From Pandoraea sp. (GTDB lineage: Bacteria; Pseudomonadota; Gammaproteobacteria; Burkholderiales; Burkholderiaceae): DNA of 49,352 nucleotides. This document shows positions 26,806 to 36,800 of this stretch, piece after piece (positions within the stretch are counted from its first letter, which is position 1; the number at the start of each line of letters is the position of its first letter). The DNA lies in contig NZ_SCSK01000028.1 in the NCBI RefSeq assembly GCF_004297875.1, positions 1 to 49,352 on the forward strand, given 5' to 3'. The notes beneath the pieces were generated by a model that saw only the letters and a program-made list of their open reading frames with translations, was not told the origin of the DNA and ran no database searches. The position numbers and the translations under genes were made by a program.

Positions 26806-27573
26806 TCAGAGCTTGTAACCACCACTCGCTTCAATGGTTTGACCGGTCACCCAATGGCCTTCATCGGCGGCCAGGAACGCCACGACGGCGGCAATTTCCG
26901 AAGGCTCACCAAAGCGGCCCAGTGCGATTTGGGCCTCGACCGCCCTGACGAGTTCGGGATTCGCCCGAAAATCGGCGTTCGCATCCGTCCGCGTGAAGCC
27001 CGGCGCTACGGCGTTCGCGGTGATGCCACGCGGCCCAAGCTCGATTGCGAGCGTATGGGTCAGGGTGTTGATGGCCGCTTTCGCCATCGAGTAGACAGGG
27101 GCTGCCGTCACAGGCTTCGTGGCGGCAGCGGAAGAAATGTTGATGATGCGTCCGCCATCGGCCAGACGATCGAGAGCGGCCTGAACGATGAAGAAGGGGG
27201 CGCGAGCATAGACCGCCATAAGCGTGTCCCAACTCTGCGGCGTCGCGTCCTTGAAGCCAACCCAGCCGAAATTGCCAGCGTTATTGACCAGAATGTCGAG
27301 TGCTTTGCTTCCGTTCCGCTTGGTGAGCTCGCTGTCGAGTCTATCGAACAAAGCCGGGACTGCCGCCGGATCAACGAGATCCGCATGGATTGCGAACGCG
27401 GCGCCTCCCGCTTTCTGTATGGCGGCGATCGTCTCGTCCGCGCTGCGTTTGCTGGCGTTGTAGGTTAGCGCGACTGTCGCACCGTCCTGAGCAAGACGTT
27501 CGGCGATGGCGCGGCCAATGCCCCGTGATGCCCCGGTGACGAGAGCTGTTTTTCCCTTTAGCGACGGAGTCAT
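26806..27573 (-). CDS. SDR family oxidoreductase (middle gene of LysR-linked operon)
   Basis: A 255-residue classical SDR with TGASRGIG (13-20), NNAG, the serine region NISSAAA, the YSMAK catalytic pair and the C-terminal VTGQTIEASGGYKL. AGGAGAAA precedes the ATG. It begins 12 bases after the previous SDR stop and ends 27 bases before the Rossmann reductase gene, so the three are cotranscribed. Substrate unknown; the close relation to 3-oxoacyl-reductase-type SDRs does not settle it. Confidence 0.9.
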   Translation of the reverse strand: MTPSLKGKTALVTGASRGIGRAIAERLAQDGATVALTYNASKRSADETIAAIQKAGGAAFAIHADLVDPAAVPALFDRLDSELTKRNGSKALDILVNNAGNFGWVGFKDATPQSWDTLMAVYARAPFFIVQAALDRLADGGRIINISSAAATKPVTAAPVYSMAKAAINTLTHTLAIELGPRGITANAVAPGFTRTDANADFRANPELVRAVEAQIALGRFGEPSEIAAVVAFLAADEGHWVTGQTIEASGGYKL

Positions 27574-27585
27574 TTGATTTTCTCC

Positions 27586-28320
27586 TCAAAGTTGCGCCAA
27601 GCCACCGTCAACGGCGACCTCGCTGGCGGTCATGAAGCTGCTGTCCGACGATGCGAGGAAAGCAGCTGCCGCTCCGATCTCCGACGGATCGGCCATGCGT
27701 TGGAGTGGCGTCATCGCCCCATAGGCCTTCTGGCCATCTTCGCCCAGCGCCTCCTTCGCCAGTTCGGTCGCCGTCGCCCCCGGCGATAGCACGTTGACCC
27801 GAATGCCGGTTCCTTTCAGGTCTTCCGCCCAAGTCCGGGCGAGGTTGCGCACCGCCGCCTTGCTGGCGCTGTAGGCGGTGAATCCTGGGGCTCCCGTGGT
27901 GCCCGCGCTCGAGCCGGTCAGGATGATCGAACCACCTGAGCTCATCAGCGGCAACGCCTTCTGGACCGTAAAGATCGTCCCTTTCACATTGGTGCCGAAG
28001 ATGTCATCAACGTGCTGGCCGGTGATCTGACCGAGTGGGAGCGGGCTTCCCGTCCCGGCATTGGCGAAGACGATGTCCAGGGTTCCTCGCTCGGCCTTCA
28101 CCGCTGCATAGAGTCGGTGGAGGTCGGCTAGATCGGAGACCGAACCCCTCACCGCGCGGGCATTGCGCCCGAGGACCGCCACAGCCGCGTCGAGCGCTTC
28201 CTGCCGGCGGCCGAAAATGAAGACGAAAGCGCCTTCCGCAATGAATCGTTTTGCCGCGGCAAGGCCGATGCCGGTAGCGCCACCGGTGATCACGGCGGTC
28301 TTTCCATTCAGTCTGTTCAT
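27586..28320 (-). CDS. SDR family oxidoreductase (first gene of LysR-linked operon)
   Basis: A 244-residue SDR with TGGATGIG (12-19), ANAG, LTGSSAG around the catalytic serine and YSASKAA. The first ATG at 28341 would add seven residues without a family-like start; the ATG at 28320 leads straight into NRLNGKTAVITGG. It is a paralogue of the next gene but clearly diverged, not a recent duplication. Divergent from a LysR gene, which is the likely activator. Confidence 0.9.
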   Translation of the reverse strand: MNRLNGKTAVITGGATGIGLAAAKRFIAEGAFVFIFGRRQEALDAAVAVLGRNARAVRGSVSDLADLHRLYAAVKAERGTLDIVFANAGTGSPLPLGQITGQHVDDIFGTNVKGTIFTVQKALPLMSSGGSIILTGSSAGTTGAPGFTAYSASKAAVRNLARTWAEDLKGTGIRVNVLSPGATATELAKEALGEDGQKAYGAMTPLQRMADPSEIGAAAAFLASSDSSFMTASEVAVDGGLAQL

Positions 28321-28392
28321 GTCACGCATCCTTCGAAACAAAATCGGTAGACACCATTCTGAGACCCTTGATTTATGAAAGCAATTGACTGA

Positions 28393-28424
28393 ATATCTAT
28401 ATATGTCATCTATTTTTTAGATAT
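28393..28424. promoter_or_regulatory. Inverted repeat in the SDR/LysR divergent promoter region
   Basis: ATATCTA (28393-28399) and TAGATAT (28418-28424) are perfect inverted arms 18 bases apart in an AT-rich gap directly before the LysR start. LysR regulators usually bind such dyads next to their own divergent promoter. Confidence 0.5.
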
Positions 28425-28426
28425 GC

Positions 28427-29356
28427 ATGCTAGATAATGTCACCATCAATCAACTTCGCGCTTTCGTTGCCGTGTGCGACCAGGGAAGCTTTTCGGGGGC
28501 TGCACGGGAGCTCAGGCGTGCACAGTCGGCAATCAGCCACGCGATCAACGCGCTCGAGAGTGCCTTCGATGTGGTGCTGTTCGAGCGCAACACTCGCAAA
28601 GCGACGCTGACGGCCGCTGGCCGCAGCCTCCTGCCTGATGCTCGCGGTGTGATCTCGCGCACCGAGGAAATGAAGATGCGCGCGGTTGCCATTGCTGAAG
28701 CTGGGGTTCCACAGGTCTCGGTTGCCGTGGATACCTACTTTCCACGTGCGCACCTGATCGAATGCCTGCGCACCTTGCAGGCAGACTTTCCGACCGTTGC
28801 AATCAATCTGCGCATGACGACTATGCAAAACGGCGAGCGTTTGGTTCTCGATGGTGCATGCGCGTTGGCGGTGACGATCACGGACGTGCCGGAGCTGAGT
28901 CCGGGCACCATAGAAAGGCAGCATCTATGCGACACGCAAATGGTGACCGTCTGTGCGCCATCGCATCCGCTGGCCTCAATTGCGGGACTAATCCCGCGGG
29001 AGGAGTTTGGCCGGCACATCCAGCTCGTCGTAACCGACAATCAGCCCGATGCCGAAAAGACTCAACAGGGTGTCGCCAGTGAGCGCCAGTGGCTCGTGAA
29101 CGATCTCGGCGCGAAGCACGATCTGCTCAGAGGAGGCCTGTGCTGGGGGCACATGCCGTTTCATCTGGTGGCGGAAGACCTCGCGACAGGAACGCTTGTC
29201 GAACTCCAACGGCGCGCGTGGCATATGCGCCCCCTCACGTTCATGATCTCCCAGCGCCGCGGATACTCGTTCTCAGAATGCGAGACACGACTGGTCGAAC
29301 TCCTCGGTCATCGTCATGGCATCTCAAAAGGTGGGAAGATCAAGGCCAGCATATAG
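28427..29356 (+). CDS. LysR-family transcriptional regulator
   Basis: A 309-residue LTTR: N-terminal winged helix with INQLRAFVAVCDQGSFSGAARELRRAQSAISHAI (read in blocks around residues 8-41) and a periplasmic-binding-like effector domain from about residue 90. It is divergent from the three-gene SDR operon and probably activates it and represses itself. Another ATG four bases upstream is out of frame. Effector unknown. Confidence 0.9.
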   Translation: MLDNVTINQLRAFVAVCDQGSFSGAARELRRAQSAISHAINALESAFDVVLFERNTRKATLTAAGRSLLPDARGVISRTEEMKMRAVAIAEAGVPQVSVAVDTYFPRAHLIECLRTLQADFPTVAINLRMTTMQNGERLVLDGACALAVTITDVPELSPGTIERQHLCDTQMVTVCAPSHPLASIAGLIPREEFGRHIQLVVTDNQPDAEKTQQGVASERQWLVNDLGAKHDLLRGGLCWGHMPFHLVAEDLATGTLVELQRRAWHMRPLTFMISQRRGYSFSECETRLVELLGHRHGISKGGKIKASI

Positions 29357-29699
29357 TGCGGTCGCTGATGGGTTACTCAGTGAGGTGTCGCGTGATGTGA
29401 GTACCGGCAAAGTTCGGCCGATAGCGTTGAAAAGCTCTTTCTCCGCGAAGCCGGACCAGTTCGCGAAAAAGCGGGCCTCTCAGATCGTTCTACAAGCCGC
29501 TCGTGAGCATCGGTCAAGGGTAAGAAGACCCCTGAAAACCTCGCTGAATTTTTGCTCGGCGAGTTTTTCAACACTATCGGCCAGGAGCTGACGTCTGCCG
29601 TGGATAGTCAAAACGCCTAAAAACTCTGATCGATTCAGCTCAGAGCGAACAGCGTTTGCTACTGCTGCGGGTTCTTCATCAAGCCGCGCTAGCGCACCT
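29357..29699. other. Gap with no supported gene
   Basis: A 343-base stretch between the LysR gene and the TetR gene. A minus-strand frame (beginning GSKGALARLDEEPAAVANAV) is protein-like in composition over ~75 codons but is not recognised and overlaps the TetR end; it may be a gene remnant. Confidence 0.35.
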
Positions 29700-30335
29700 T
29701 TAGATCCCACCATGCGCGGCGATGAACATCGCGACGGCTGACCGGCAATAGGATTCGATTTCGTTGTCGTCCTCTGCTCTTGCCTCATCGAAGCGTGCGA
29801 TAAGCAGCAGATCGGATCCTTTGAAAAGCGCAGCAAACAAGCGGGCGGACTGGCGAGGATCGGGCACGTTCAGAACCGCCTTCGCGTGCAACTGACGCAA
29901 CAGGGCCTCGATTTGGGCGACGACATAGGCGGGCCCGGCTTCGTAATGGAGCTTGCTCAACGATTTTTGATTCGTCTTGCCGGCCAAGACCATGGCTTCG
30001 ACACTGCGGACGTCTAGGCTCAACAGCGTGCGAAGCAGGGATGATCCCACCGCCATGAGCTGATCTTCGGCCGACCCGTCGACGCTTTCAAAAAGGGCCT
30101 GTGGTGCGAACTGATGGCAGTGGGTCGCCATGGCCGCACTGAACAGCGCCTCCTTGTTCTCGAAGTGCCGATAGATGCTTAGCTTGGATATCTTCGCCCG
30201 CTGGGCGACCTTGTCCATGGTCGTCGCTTGAAAACCCAATTCCACAAAGAGTTCGCAGGCGGCGTCGACTATCTTTTGGCGAAGCGCCTCGTTGGCGGGC
30301 CGGCCGCGCCGGCTTTGGATGTTCTTTTTGGTCAC
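29700..30335 (-). CDS. TetR-family regulator
   Basis: A 211-residue TetR protein. The HTH lies in residues ~20-60 (ACELFVELGFQATTMDKV, then ISKLSIYRHFENKEALF) and the C-terminal domain resembles the AefR/TetR_C_8-like group. It is divergent from the flavoprotein gene, with a gap of 117 bases holding a good promoter and is its likely repressor. Confidence 0.9.
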   Translation of the reverse strand: MTKKNIQSRRGRPANEALRQKIVDAACELFVELGFQATTMDKVAQRAKISKLSIYRHFENKEALFSAAMATHCHQFAPQALFESVDGSAEDQLMAVGSSLLRTLLSLDVRSVEAMVLAGKTNQKSLSKLHYEAGPAYVVAQIEALLRQLHAKAVLNVPDPRQSARLFAALFKGSDLLLIARFDEARAEDDNEIESYCRSAVAMFIAAHGGI

Positions 30336-30349
30336 GACAATTTTAGTAC

Positions 30350-30379
30350 TTGACAGTATTTAAATTCTTTATTTATGAT
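30350..30379 (+). promoter_or_regulatory. Sigma-70 promoter of the flavoprotein operon
   Basis: TTGACA (30350-30355) and TATGAT (30374-30379) with an 18-base spacer, in the TetR/flavoprotein gap. The stretch AGTACTTGACAGTATT around the -35 is a partial dyad and the likely TetR operator. Confidence 0.6.
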
Positions 30380-30452
30380 ACCGCGGAGTATCCTAAATTT
30401 GCAATCCAGCCCCAGCCCAACGCCTGTTATTCACAACACGGAGTCCATCACC

Positions 30453-31346
30453 ATGAATGACGTAGTCATCATCGGCGGCAGCTTTGCCGGGCTCGCCGCC
30501 GCCCTGCAGCTCGGCCGTGCCCGCCGCAAGGTCATCGTTCTCGATACCGGCCGGCCGCGCAACCGCTTTGCCGGCCATTCGCATGGCTTGCTCGGCCACG
30601 ATCACAAGCCCCCGCTAGACATCCTAGTCGAGGCGCGGCAGCAACTGGCGCGCTATCCATCGATCAGGCTGGTCAATGCTCGGGCCGAGAGCGTGTCTGG
30701 CGCCATCGACGATTTCTGCGTTGTCACTGACGACAACGAAAGCCTAAAGGCACGTCGTCTGATCCTGAGCTATGGCATCGTCGACCAAATGCCTGATGTT
30801 CTAGGCTTTGCCGAAAGTTGGGGCACTTCCATTGTGCCATGCCCATATTGCGACGGCTTTGAAGTCGCTGGCCAGCATTGGGGCCTCGTCTGGTCCGGCC
30901 CGCAGTCGCACCAGTCTGCCAGGCTGTTCCACGATTGGACAGACAAGTTGACCGTCTTCGCCGATGGTCACGACATTCCATCCGATATCCAGGCCGATCT
31001 GACGCACCGCCACATACCTGTCGTCGATGGCCGGATCGTCGAAATTGCTCATCATAAGGACCATATCACCACCGTCATTCTCGATACCCGCCGCAATGTC
31101 GCAGTTGACATCCTGTTCGCCCATCCCCGCAATAAGCCGTCCGCAAGCTTGCATCAGTCGCTGGGCCTCGTCACGATGGATACGCCTACCGGCATCGTCC
31201 TCAAAGTCGACGAGCGCCGTCAAACCACCATGCCCGGCATCTACGCCGCGGGCGACCTCACGACGCCCTTCTTGCCTTCGGTCACCCAGGCATCATCGCA
31301 GGGCGCGATGGCGGGTATCTTCGCCCAACAATCAATGCTGGTTTGA
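30453..31346 (+). CDS. Thioredoxin-reductase-like FAD/NAD(P) oxidoreductase
   Basis: A 297-residue two-domain flavoprotein of the TrxB-like class: FAD motif GGSFAGLA (8-15), a redox-active CPYCDG (130-135) and the second FAD motif YAAGDLTTP. The NAD(P) site (GLVWSGPQSHQSA) departs from the classical GxGxxA of thioredoxin reductase, as in the small TrxB-like proteins often paired with TetR or ECF regulators. CGGAGTCCATCACC before the ATG at 30453 is a weak RBS; the frame is open to 30375. Probably a redox-stress or detoxification enzyme. Confidence 0.85.
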   Translation: MNDVVIIGGSFAGLAAALQLGRARRKVIVLDTGRPRNRFAGHSHGLLGHDHKPPLDILVEARQQLARYPSIRLVNARAESVSGAIDDFCVVTDDNESLKARRLILSYGIVDQMPDVLGFAESWGTSIVPCPYCDGFEVAGQHWGLVWSGPQSHQSARLFHDWTDKLTVFADGHDIPSDIQADLTHRHIPVVDGRIVEIAHHKDHITTVILDTRRNVAVDILFAHPRNKPSASLHQSLGLVTMDTPTGIVLKVDERRQTTMPGIYAAGDLTTPFLPSVTQASSQGAMAGIFAQQSMLV

Positions 31347-31506
31347 GAGGACAGATTCCATCTTTGAGGGAGATTGATCAGGCCCGTCTGGATACGGCGA
31401 CCGAACAGGTTCGCAAAGCCATTGCCGATCGAAAGGATAGGCGAGTGTTCCGATGGAGAAGGTGACTGAGCACCATTTGCAGATTAAAGAATTTAGGAAG
31501 AGAACC

Positions 31507-32307
31507 ATGTCGAAAGAATCAATGAACAGCTTCGCCGGGAAATGGGCTCTGATCACCGGGGCTTCGAGCTGCCTTGGCCTTGAATTCGCAGATCTACTGG
31601 CTGCGCAGAAAGTCAATCTCGTATTGGCGGCCCGACGGCAGGAATCGATGGAAAAGCTTGCCTCCGATCTCCGCCAGAAATACGGGGTGGATGTGCTGGT
31701 CGAGGCGATCGATCTTGCCTCGCCGGGCGCGGCCAGCCGCTTGAAATGCAGTCTCGACGCAAAGTCGCTGACCATCGACATCTTGCTGAACAATGCCGGA
31801 TACGGCTTGCACGGCGACTTATTGGAAACACCGATCGAGTGCACCGTGAACCTGATCCAGTTCAACATCACGACGCTCACAGAGCTGACCTATCTCTTTG
31901 GCCTCGATATGGCCAAGCGGCGATCCGGACATATACTTCTCGTCGCTAGCCTCATGGCCTTCCAAGCCGTTCCCAGCTACGCAGCCTATGCGGCGACCAA
32001 GGCATATGTGCTCGCCCTTGGCGAGGCAATACACAACGAACTCCGCCCACATGGTGTGATTGCTACCACTCTCTGCCCAGGGCACACCGAGACAGGCTCC
32101 GATGCTGCAGCCGGCGCAACCACATCAGCCTTGTTGCGCCTCCTCACCATGAAGTCCCGCCCGGTCGCCGCGAGCGGTATTCAGGCGTTGTTGCAAGGAA
32201 AGGCGATGGTAGTCGCGGGTTTGGCGAACAAGATAGTAGCCTTTTCAAATCGTTTGGCGCCGCAATCAATGCAAAGAGCCAGGCTGAAAAGAATCGTGGA
32301 CGCTTAG
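31507..32307 (+). CDS. SDR family oxidoreductase with altered cofactor loop
   Basis: A 266-residue SDR of the DltE/YqjQ type: TGASSCLG (17-24), NNAGYG, LVASLMAF and YAATKAY. The second glycine of the TGxxxGxG motif is replaced by cysteine (C22), which is unusual and could affect cofactor binding. AGGAAGAG lies before the ATG at 31507, which I prefer to the ATG at 31453. It follows the flavoprotein gene by 160 bases. Confidence 0.87.
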   Translation: MSKESMNSFAGKWALITGASSCLGLEFADLLAAQKVNLVLAARRQESMEKLASDLRQKYGVDVLVEAIDLASPGAASRLKCSLDAKSLTIDILLNNAGYGLHGDLLETPIECTVNLIQFNITTLTELTYLFGLDMAKRRSGHILLVASLMAFQAVPSYAAYAATKAYVLALGEAIHNELRPHGVIATTLCPGHTETGSDAAAGATTSALLRLLTMKSRPVAASGIQALLQGKAMVVAGLANKIVAFSNRLAPQSMQRARLKRIVDA

Positions 32308-32419
32308 CTCCTGGAGCGCTGGCGTTTGGGGTCCCTCGAGCAAGCGGAGGCTCTGGCTGCGATGCGCGTTTTGACATCGGACAGCCTAGTTAAAAGCGAA
32401 TTCAGAACAGGTAGATATC

Positions 32420-33284
32420 ATGGCAGAGCAAAATGCCGATCGTGTCGGCGACTGGAATGGCCAAAGCGGGAAGCGCTGGGCCGCAAACCAGGCCCGGCTT
32501 GACGCTATAGTGGCGGTGTTCGGCCAAGCCGCGATCGAAGCCGCCGCGCCCGCGAAGGGCGAGCGCGTGCTGGACGTCGGCTGCGGCGCGGGCGCGTCGA
32601 GTCTGGTACTGGCCGCCCACGTCGGCCCGGGGGGGGCAAGTGCTGGGTGTGGACATATCCGAACCACTGATCGATCGGGCGCGCGCGCTTGCACCACAGA
32701 ATACGCCGGCCCTGTTCCAAGTGGCCGACGCCAGCAGCGCCGAGTTGCCAGAGAGCGCGTTCGACATCCTGTTCTCGCGTTTCGGCGTGATGTTCTTCGA
32801 CGATCCGACAGCGGCGTTCGTCCATATGCGACGTGCGTTGCGGCCGGGCGGGCGGGTCGCTTTCGTCTGCTGGCGCGGCGTGGCCGAGAACGATTGGGTG
32901 CGCCTGCCGATGGGCGCGCTCAAGGGCATCCTCCCGCCGAGCGCGCCGCCAGACCCCGAAGCGCACGGCCCATTTTCGTTCGGCGACCGGGGACGTGTGT
33001 CGCGCATCCTGACGGCAGCCGGCTTCACCGATATCGCTATCGCGCCCTTCGATGCTTTCGTCCCGTTTGGTGAGGGCAGGACGAGGGACGCTGCGATCGA
33101 CGACGCGGTGAAGATGACGCTCGAGGTCGGCCCGCTGTTGCACGTGCTTGCTGATCAGTCCGACGACATCCGCGCCCGCGCGTCGGCCGCGGTTCGCACC
33201 GCCTTCGCGGGCCTCCCCGGCGAGCGGTCGGTGATGATCAACGGCGCGGCGTGGATCGTCACGGCACGCAATTCGGCAAGCTGA
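32420..33284 (+). pseudogene. SAM-dependent methyltransferase, frameshifted at a G-run
   Basis: Two overlapping frames together give one class I methyltransferase. The first (from 32420) has the SAM motif VLDVGCGAG and runs to AAHVGPGG; the second continues with QVLGVDISEPLIDRA and the rest to 33284. The break is at a run of eight G (32629-32636); seven would restore a single reading frame of about 287 residues. Either a recent frameshift, a phase-variable tract or a sequencing error. Family: UbiE/methyltransferase_25-like; substrate unknown. Confidence 0.8.
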
Positions 33285-33893
33285 CAGGGATTAATAGGGG
33301 AGACGTCCTCGCTCGGTGGAACTGGGCGTCTTTGGGCGCTCAGATTGATGTCCCTTCTGGCCGATGACCTGCCCCCCGAACGATAGCGCGGAGTGACCGC
33401 TTCACTCCGACAGCGGTCGTCACTGCTCAACTTGCGTGGAGTCCGCTTGGGGTCGCCTGCACTCAGTGATGAATGGCTGCTTCCGGGAAACGCAACTTCA
33501 ACGGCGGTTTTTCGGCGATGAACTTGAAAAGATGGCTGTCGTGTCGCGACCCCAAGCAGCCATCCGAACCTCCCTGAGCCGTCATTCAGGCACGCCGGGC
33601 TTCCGCTAATTTTGCCGCTCGATAGCTGTCTTCCGTGATTTCATACACTCGACCATCTCCGGCCGTTCGCCGGCGTGGGCCCGCGGACACTCAAATGGCC
33701 GTTCCGCACCAGGCAGTGGACGGTTACGCGCCCCGCGGGCCCATCCCCGGGAGTAGGGGGAAACTTTTCAAAGACGAGCAGTACACCTCAATCGGTCTAT
33801 AAAGTTGAATTATTAAATATTGTTAATATTCCGATGTAATCGATTAGGCAACCATACAATGCCATCGCGAAATGACTCTATCCGAGGGTACCG
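33285..33893. other. 609-base gap before the autotransporter
   Basis: No gene is supported. It contains the first copy of an 80-bp repeat (33451-33530), an 11-bp inverted repeat (TGGGCCCGCGG at 33676-33686 with CCGCGGGCCCA at 33733-33743) and, from about 33780, a very AT-rich promoter-like stretch containing AATATT twice. Confidence 0.5.
33451..33530 (+). repeat. 80-bp repeat, left copy
   Basis: Begins GGTCGCCTGCACTCAGTGAT and ends GATGAACTTGAAAA. By eye it differs from the right copy (37798-37877) at about 9 of 80 positions and is in the same orientation. The pair flanks the autotransporter gene. Confidence 0.8.
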
Positions 33894-36800
33894 ATGGCCA
33901 GCGACGCGAAATCACGGCATGCGAAGCCTGCTGCTTATGCAATTCTGCTATTTCCTTTCCTGGTTTTTCAGGCCGCATGCATGAGCACTGCGCACGCGGC
34001 GTGTACGACAACCGGACAATCGACGATCTGTGATTCGAGTGCGCCGAATCCGACCACGTCGACGATCGGCAATGGTAACGTCGCGAGCGAAGACAACCGA
34101 ACCGTGACAGTCCAGAACGGTTCGAGTGTCGCGGTGGGCGATGAAAACGCGATTAGCGTGCGCGATAACGCGAACGTCACGGTTCAGTCGGGCGGCACGG
34201 TCAGCGCCACCGGCGTGAGTTCCAGCGGGCTCTATGGCACCGGCGCGGACACCATCGAGTTCGCGAACAACGGCCAGTTGACGGTCCAGCAAAACGGCCA
34301 AGTGCTCTCGCTCGGCACCGAGACATCCGCCGAAGCGGTCAATCTGGAAGGCAGCGGCAATACCATCGTCAATGACGGATTGATTCGCGCGGATCACGCG
34401 GCGGCCATTTGGTTTCAGAACCTGAGCGGCACAAATACGATCATTAATAATGCGACCGGTGTCATTCAAGCCCCGGGCGACGTCATTGGCGCCAGCGGCA
34501 ACGGCGCGGTCGATTTCACCAATCGTGGCCAGGTCATCGGCAACCTCGTCTTCGCCGGGGGCGACGATACGCTGCGCCTTTATACCGGCTCGACGATCAC
34601 CGGCAATATGGACGGCGGGGGCGGCACCAATACCGTTTATCTCAACGGCACCGGCACGGCGAGCCTGCCCGGCAACTTCACCAACTTTCAGACCCTTTAC
34701 AAGGCGGATTCCGGCACTTGGTCGCTCACCGGCACGATCACGGGGGTGACGCGGGCCGAAGTGCAGGGCGGCACGCTAGCGTTGACCGGCAATAACAGCA
34801 ACTACACGGGCACCGTGATCGTCGATCCGGCCGGTACGCTCCAGGCGCGCGCGCAAAGTTTGCCGCCCTCGGTGCTCGACAACGGGCTGGTGCGGTTCGC
34901 GCAGCCGGACGCCGGCACTTACACGGGCGCGCTGTCCGGCACCGGCGCGGTCGAGAAGACCGGGCAGGGCACCTTGACGCTCGCGCCATCTGGGGCCAAC
35001 GGCAACACCTACTCGGGCGGCACGACGATTTCGCAGGGCACGCTGGCGATCGGCGCCGACGCCGCGATCGGCGCGGCCAGCGGGGCGCTAGTGTTGAATG
35101 GCGGGACGCTGCAGGCCAATCAGAATCTGAGTCTTGCACCTACCCGCGCGGTCTCAATCACGAGCGCGAACGGCACGATCGATACGCAAGGATTCACGAT
35201 ACAACTCGGACAGGGTATCAGCGGCGCGGGCGCGTTGACCAAGGCGGGCAGCGGTACGCTGGTGTTGAGTGGCGCGAACACCTATACGGGCGGCACGACA
35301 GTTTCCGCCGGCACATTGCAGCTTGGCAATGGCGGCACAAGCGGTAGCATCGTCGGCAACGTGACCGACAATAGCACGCTGGCATTCGATCGGTCCGACG
35401 CGACGCTCTTCAGCGGCACGGTATCGGGCAGCGGTTCGCTGGCACAGACAGGCAGCGGTACGACTGTGTTGAGCGCGGCGAATGCCTATACGGGCGGCAC
35501 GACAATTTCCGCCGGCACATTGCAGCTTGGTAACGGCGGCACGAGCGGCAGCATCGTCGGCAACGTGAGCGACAATGGCACACTGGTGTTTGATCGCTCT
35601 GACGCAACGACTTTCAGCGGCACGGTATCGGGCAGCGGCGCGCTGGTTCAGGCAGGCAGCGGTACGACTGTGTTGGATGCGGCAAACACCTACTCGGGGA
35701 CGACGACGGTGTCGGCCGGTGCGCTCGCGGTCGGCGATTCGGCGCATGCAAGCGCTTCGCTCGGCACTGGCGCAACCCAGGTGGCCGCCGGCGCGACGCT
35801 CGGCGGCTACGGCAGCGCACCTGGCAGCGTGATCAATCTCGGCACGCTGGCGGTCGCCAGTGCGATGCCGGCATTCGCCGGCAACACCAGCGGGACTTTT
35901 ACGATCGGCGGCGATTTGTCGAACACCGGCTTGCTGCAAGTGGGCGCTGTGGCCGGCCAAACCGGCAACACGTTGAACGTTCGCGGCAATTACGTCGGCG
36001 CGTCGGGCACGCTCGCTATCAATACGGTACTCAACCAAGGGGGCGCGGCAACACAAACGGACACACTCGTCATCGGTGGCAATGCCAGCGGCACTACCGG
36101 CATCCAAGTGCAAGGCACGGGAAGCGGCGCGCAAACCGTGGGCGACGGAATTCGCGTCGTTCAAGTCGGCGGCACATCGGCGTCCGGCGCATTTCATCTT
36201 GCCAGCCCGGTCCAGGCGGGTGCCTATCAATATCTGCTTTACCAAGGCGGCGCCACCCCGAGCGACTGGTATCTGCGCTCGAAACTCCTAGCACAGCCCG
36301 GCGGCGGCTCGGGATCGACGCCCGGATCGAGCTCGCCGGCAAACTCCGATCCGGCCACCGCGCCGACGGCGTACCGCCCGGCAGTGGTCGGCTACTCGTT
36401 GACGCCTCTGCTCAACGCGGATTATGGGTTCTCGATATTGAGCCGCCTGCATGAACGGGTGGGCGACATCGCGGCGATCGAACGAGCCCAGCCCGCCCAT
36501 CGCGATGGCGTGTGGGCGCGGGTCGCCGGCCAGAACCTGACCATGAACGGCAACGACCGCTTCTCTGCCCAGGCGCGAACCTATTTCGCGCAATTCGGCA
36601 AGGACTGGACGCTCGCGCATGACGATGCCGGCGGCAGCACGCACACCGGCGCGATGGTCACGCTCGGCACCGCGTCGTCGACCTTCGATGACAGCCAGCG
36701 CGCCATCAATGCGGCGCTTACGTCCCGCGCCGGCTCGCTGACGATGCAGGCGCAGTCGATCGGCGGCTATTGGACACGCTATCTGCCCGACGGCACCTAC

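Noticed and set aside
35247..35700. Possible CRISPR array
   Set aside because: The repeats are in-frame protein-coding units of 204 bases without spacers; no cas gene is present anywhere in the window.
35154..36245. 363-codon minus-strand frame with repeated Arg/Ala/Cys segments
   Set aside because: Antisense to the autotransporter; its repeats mirror the 204-bp tandem units.
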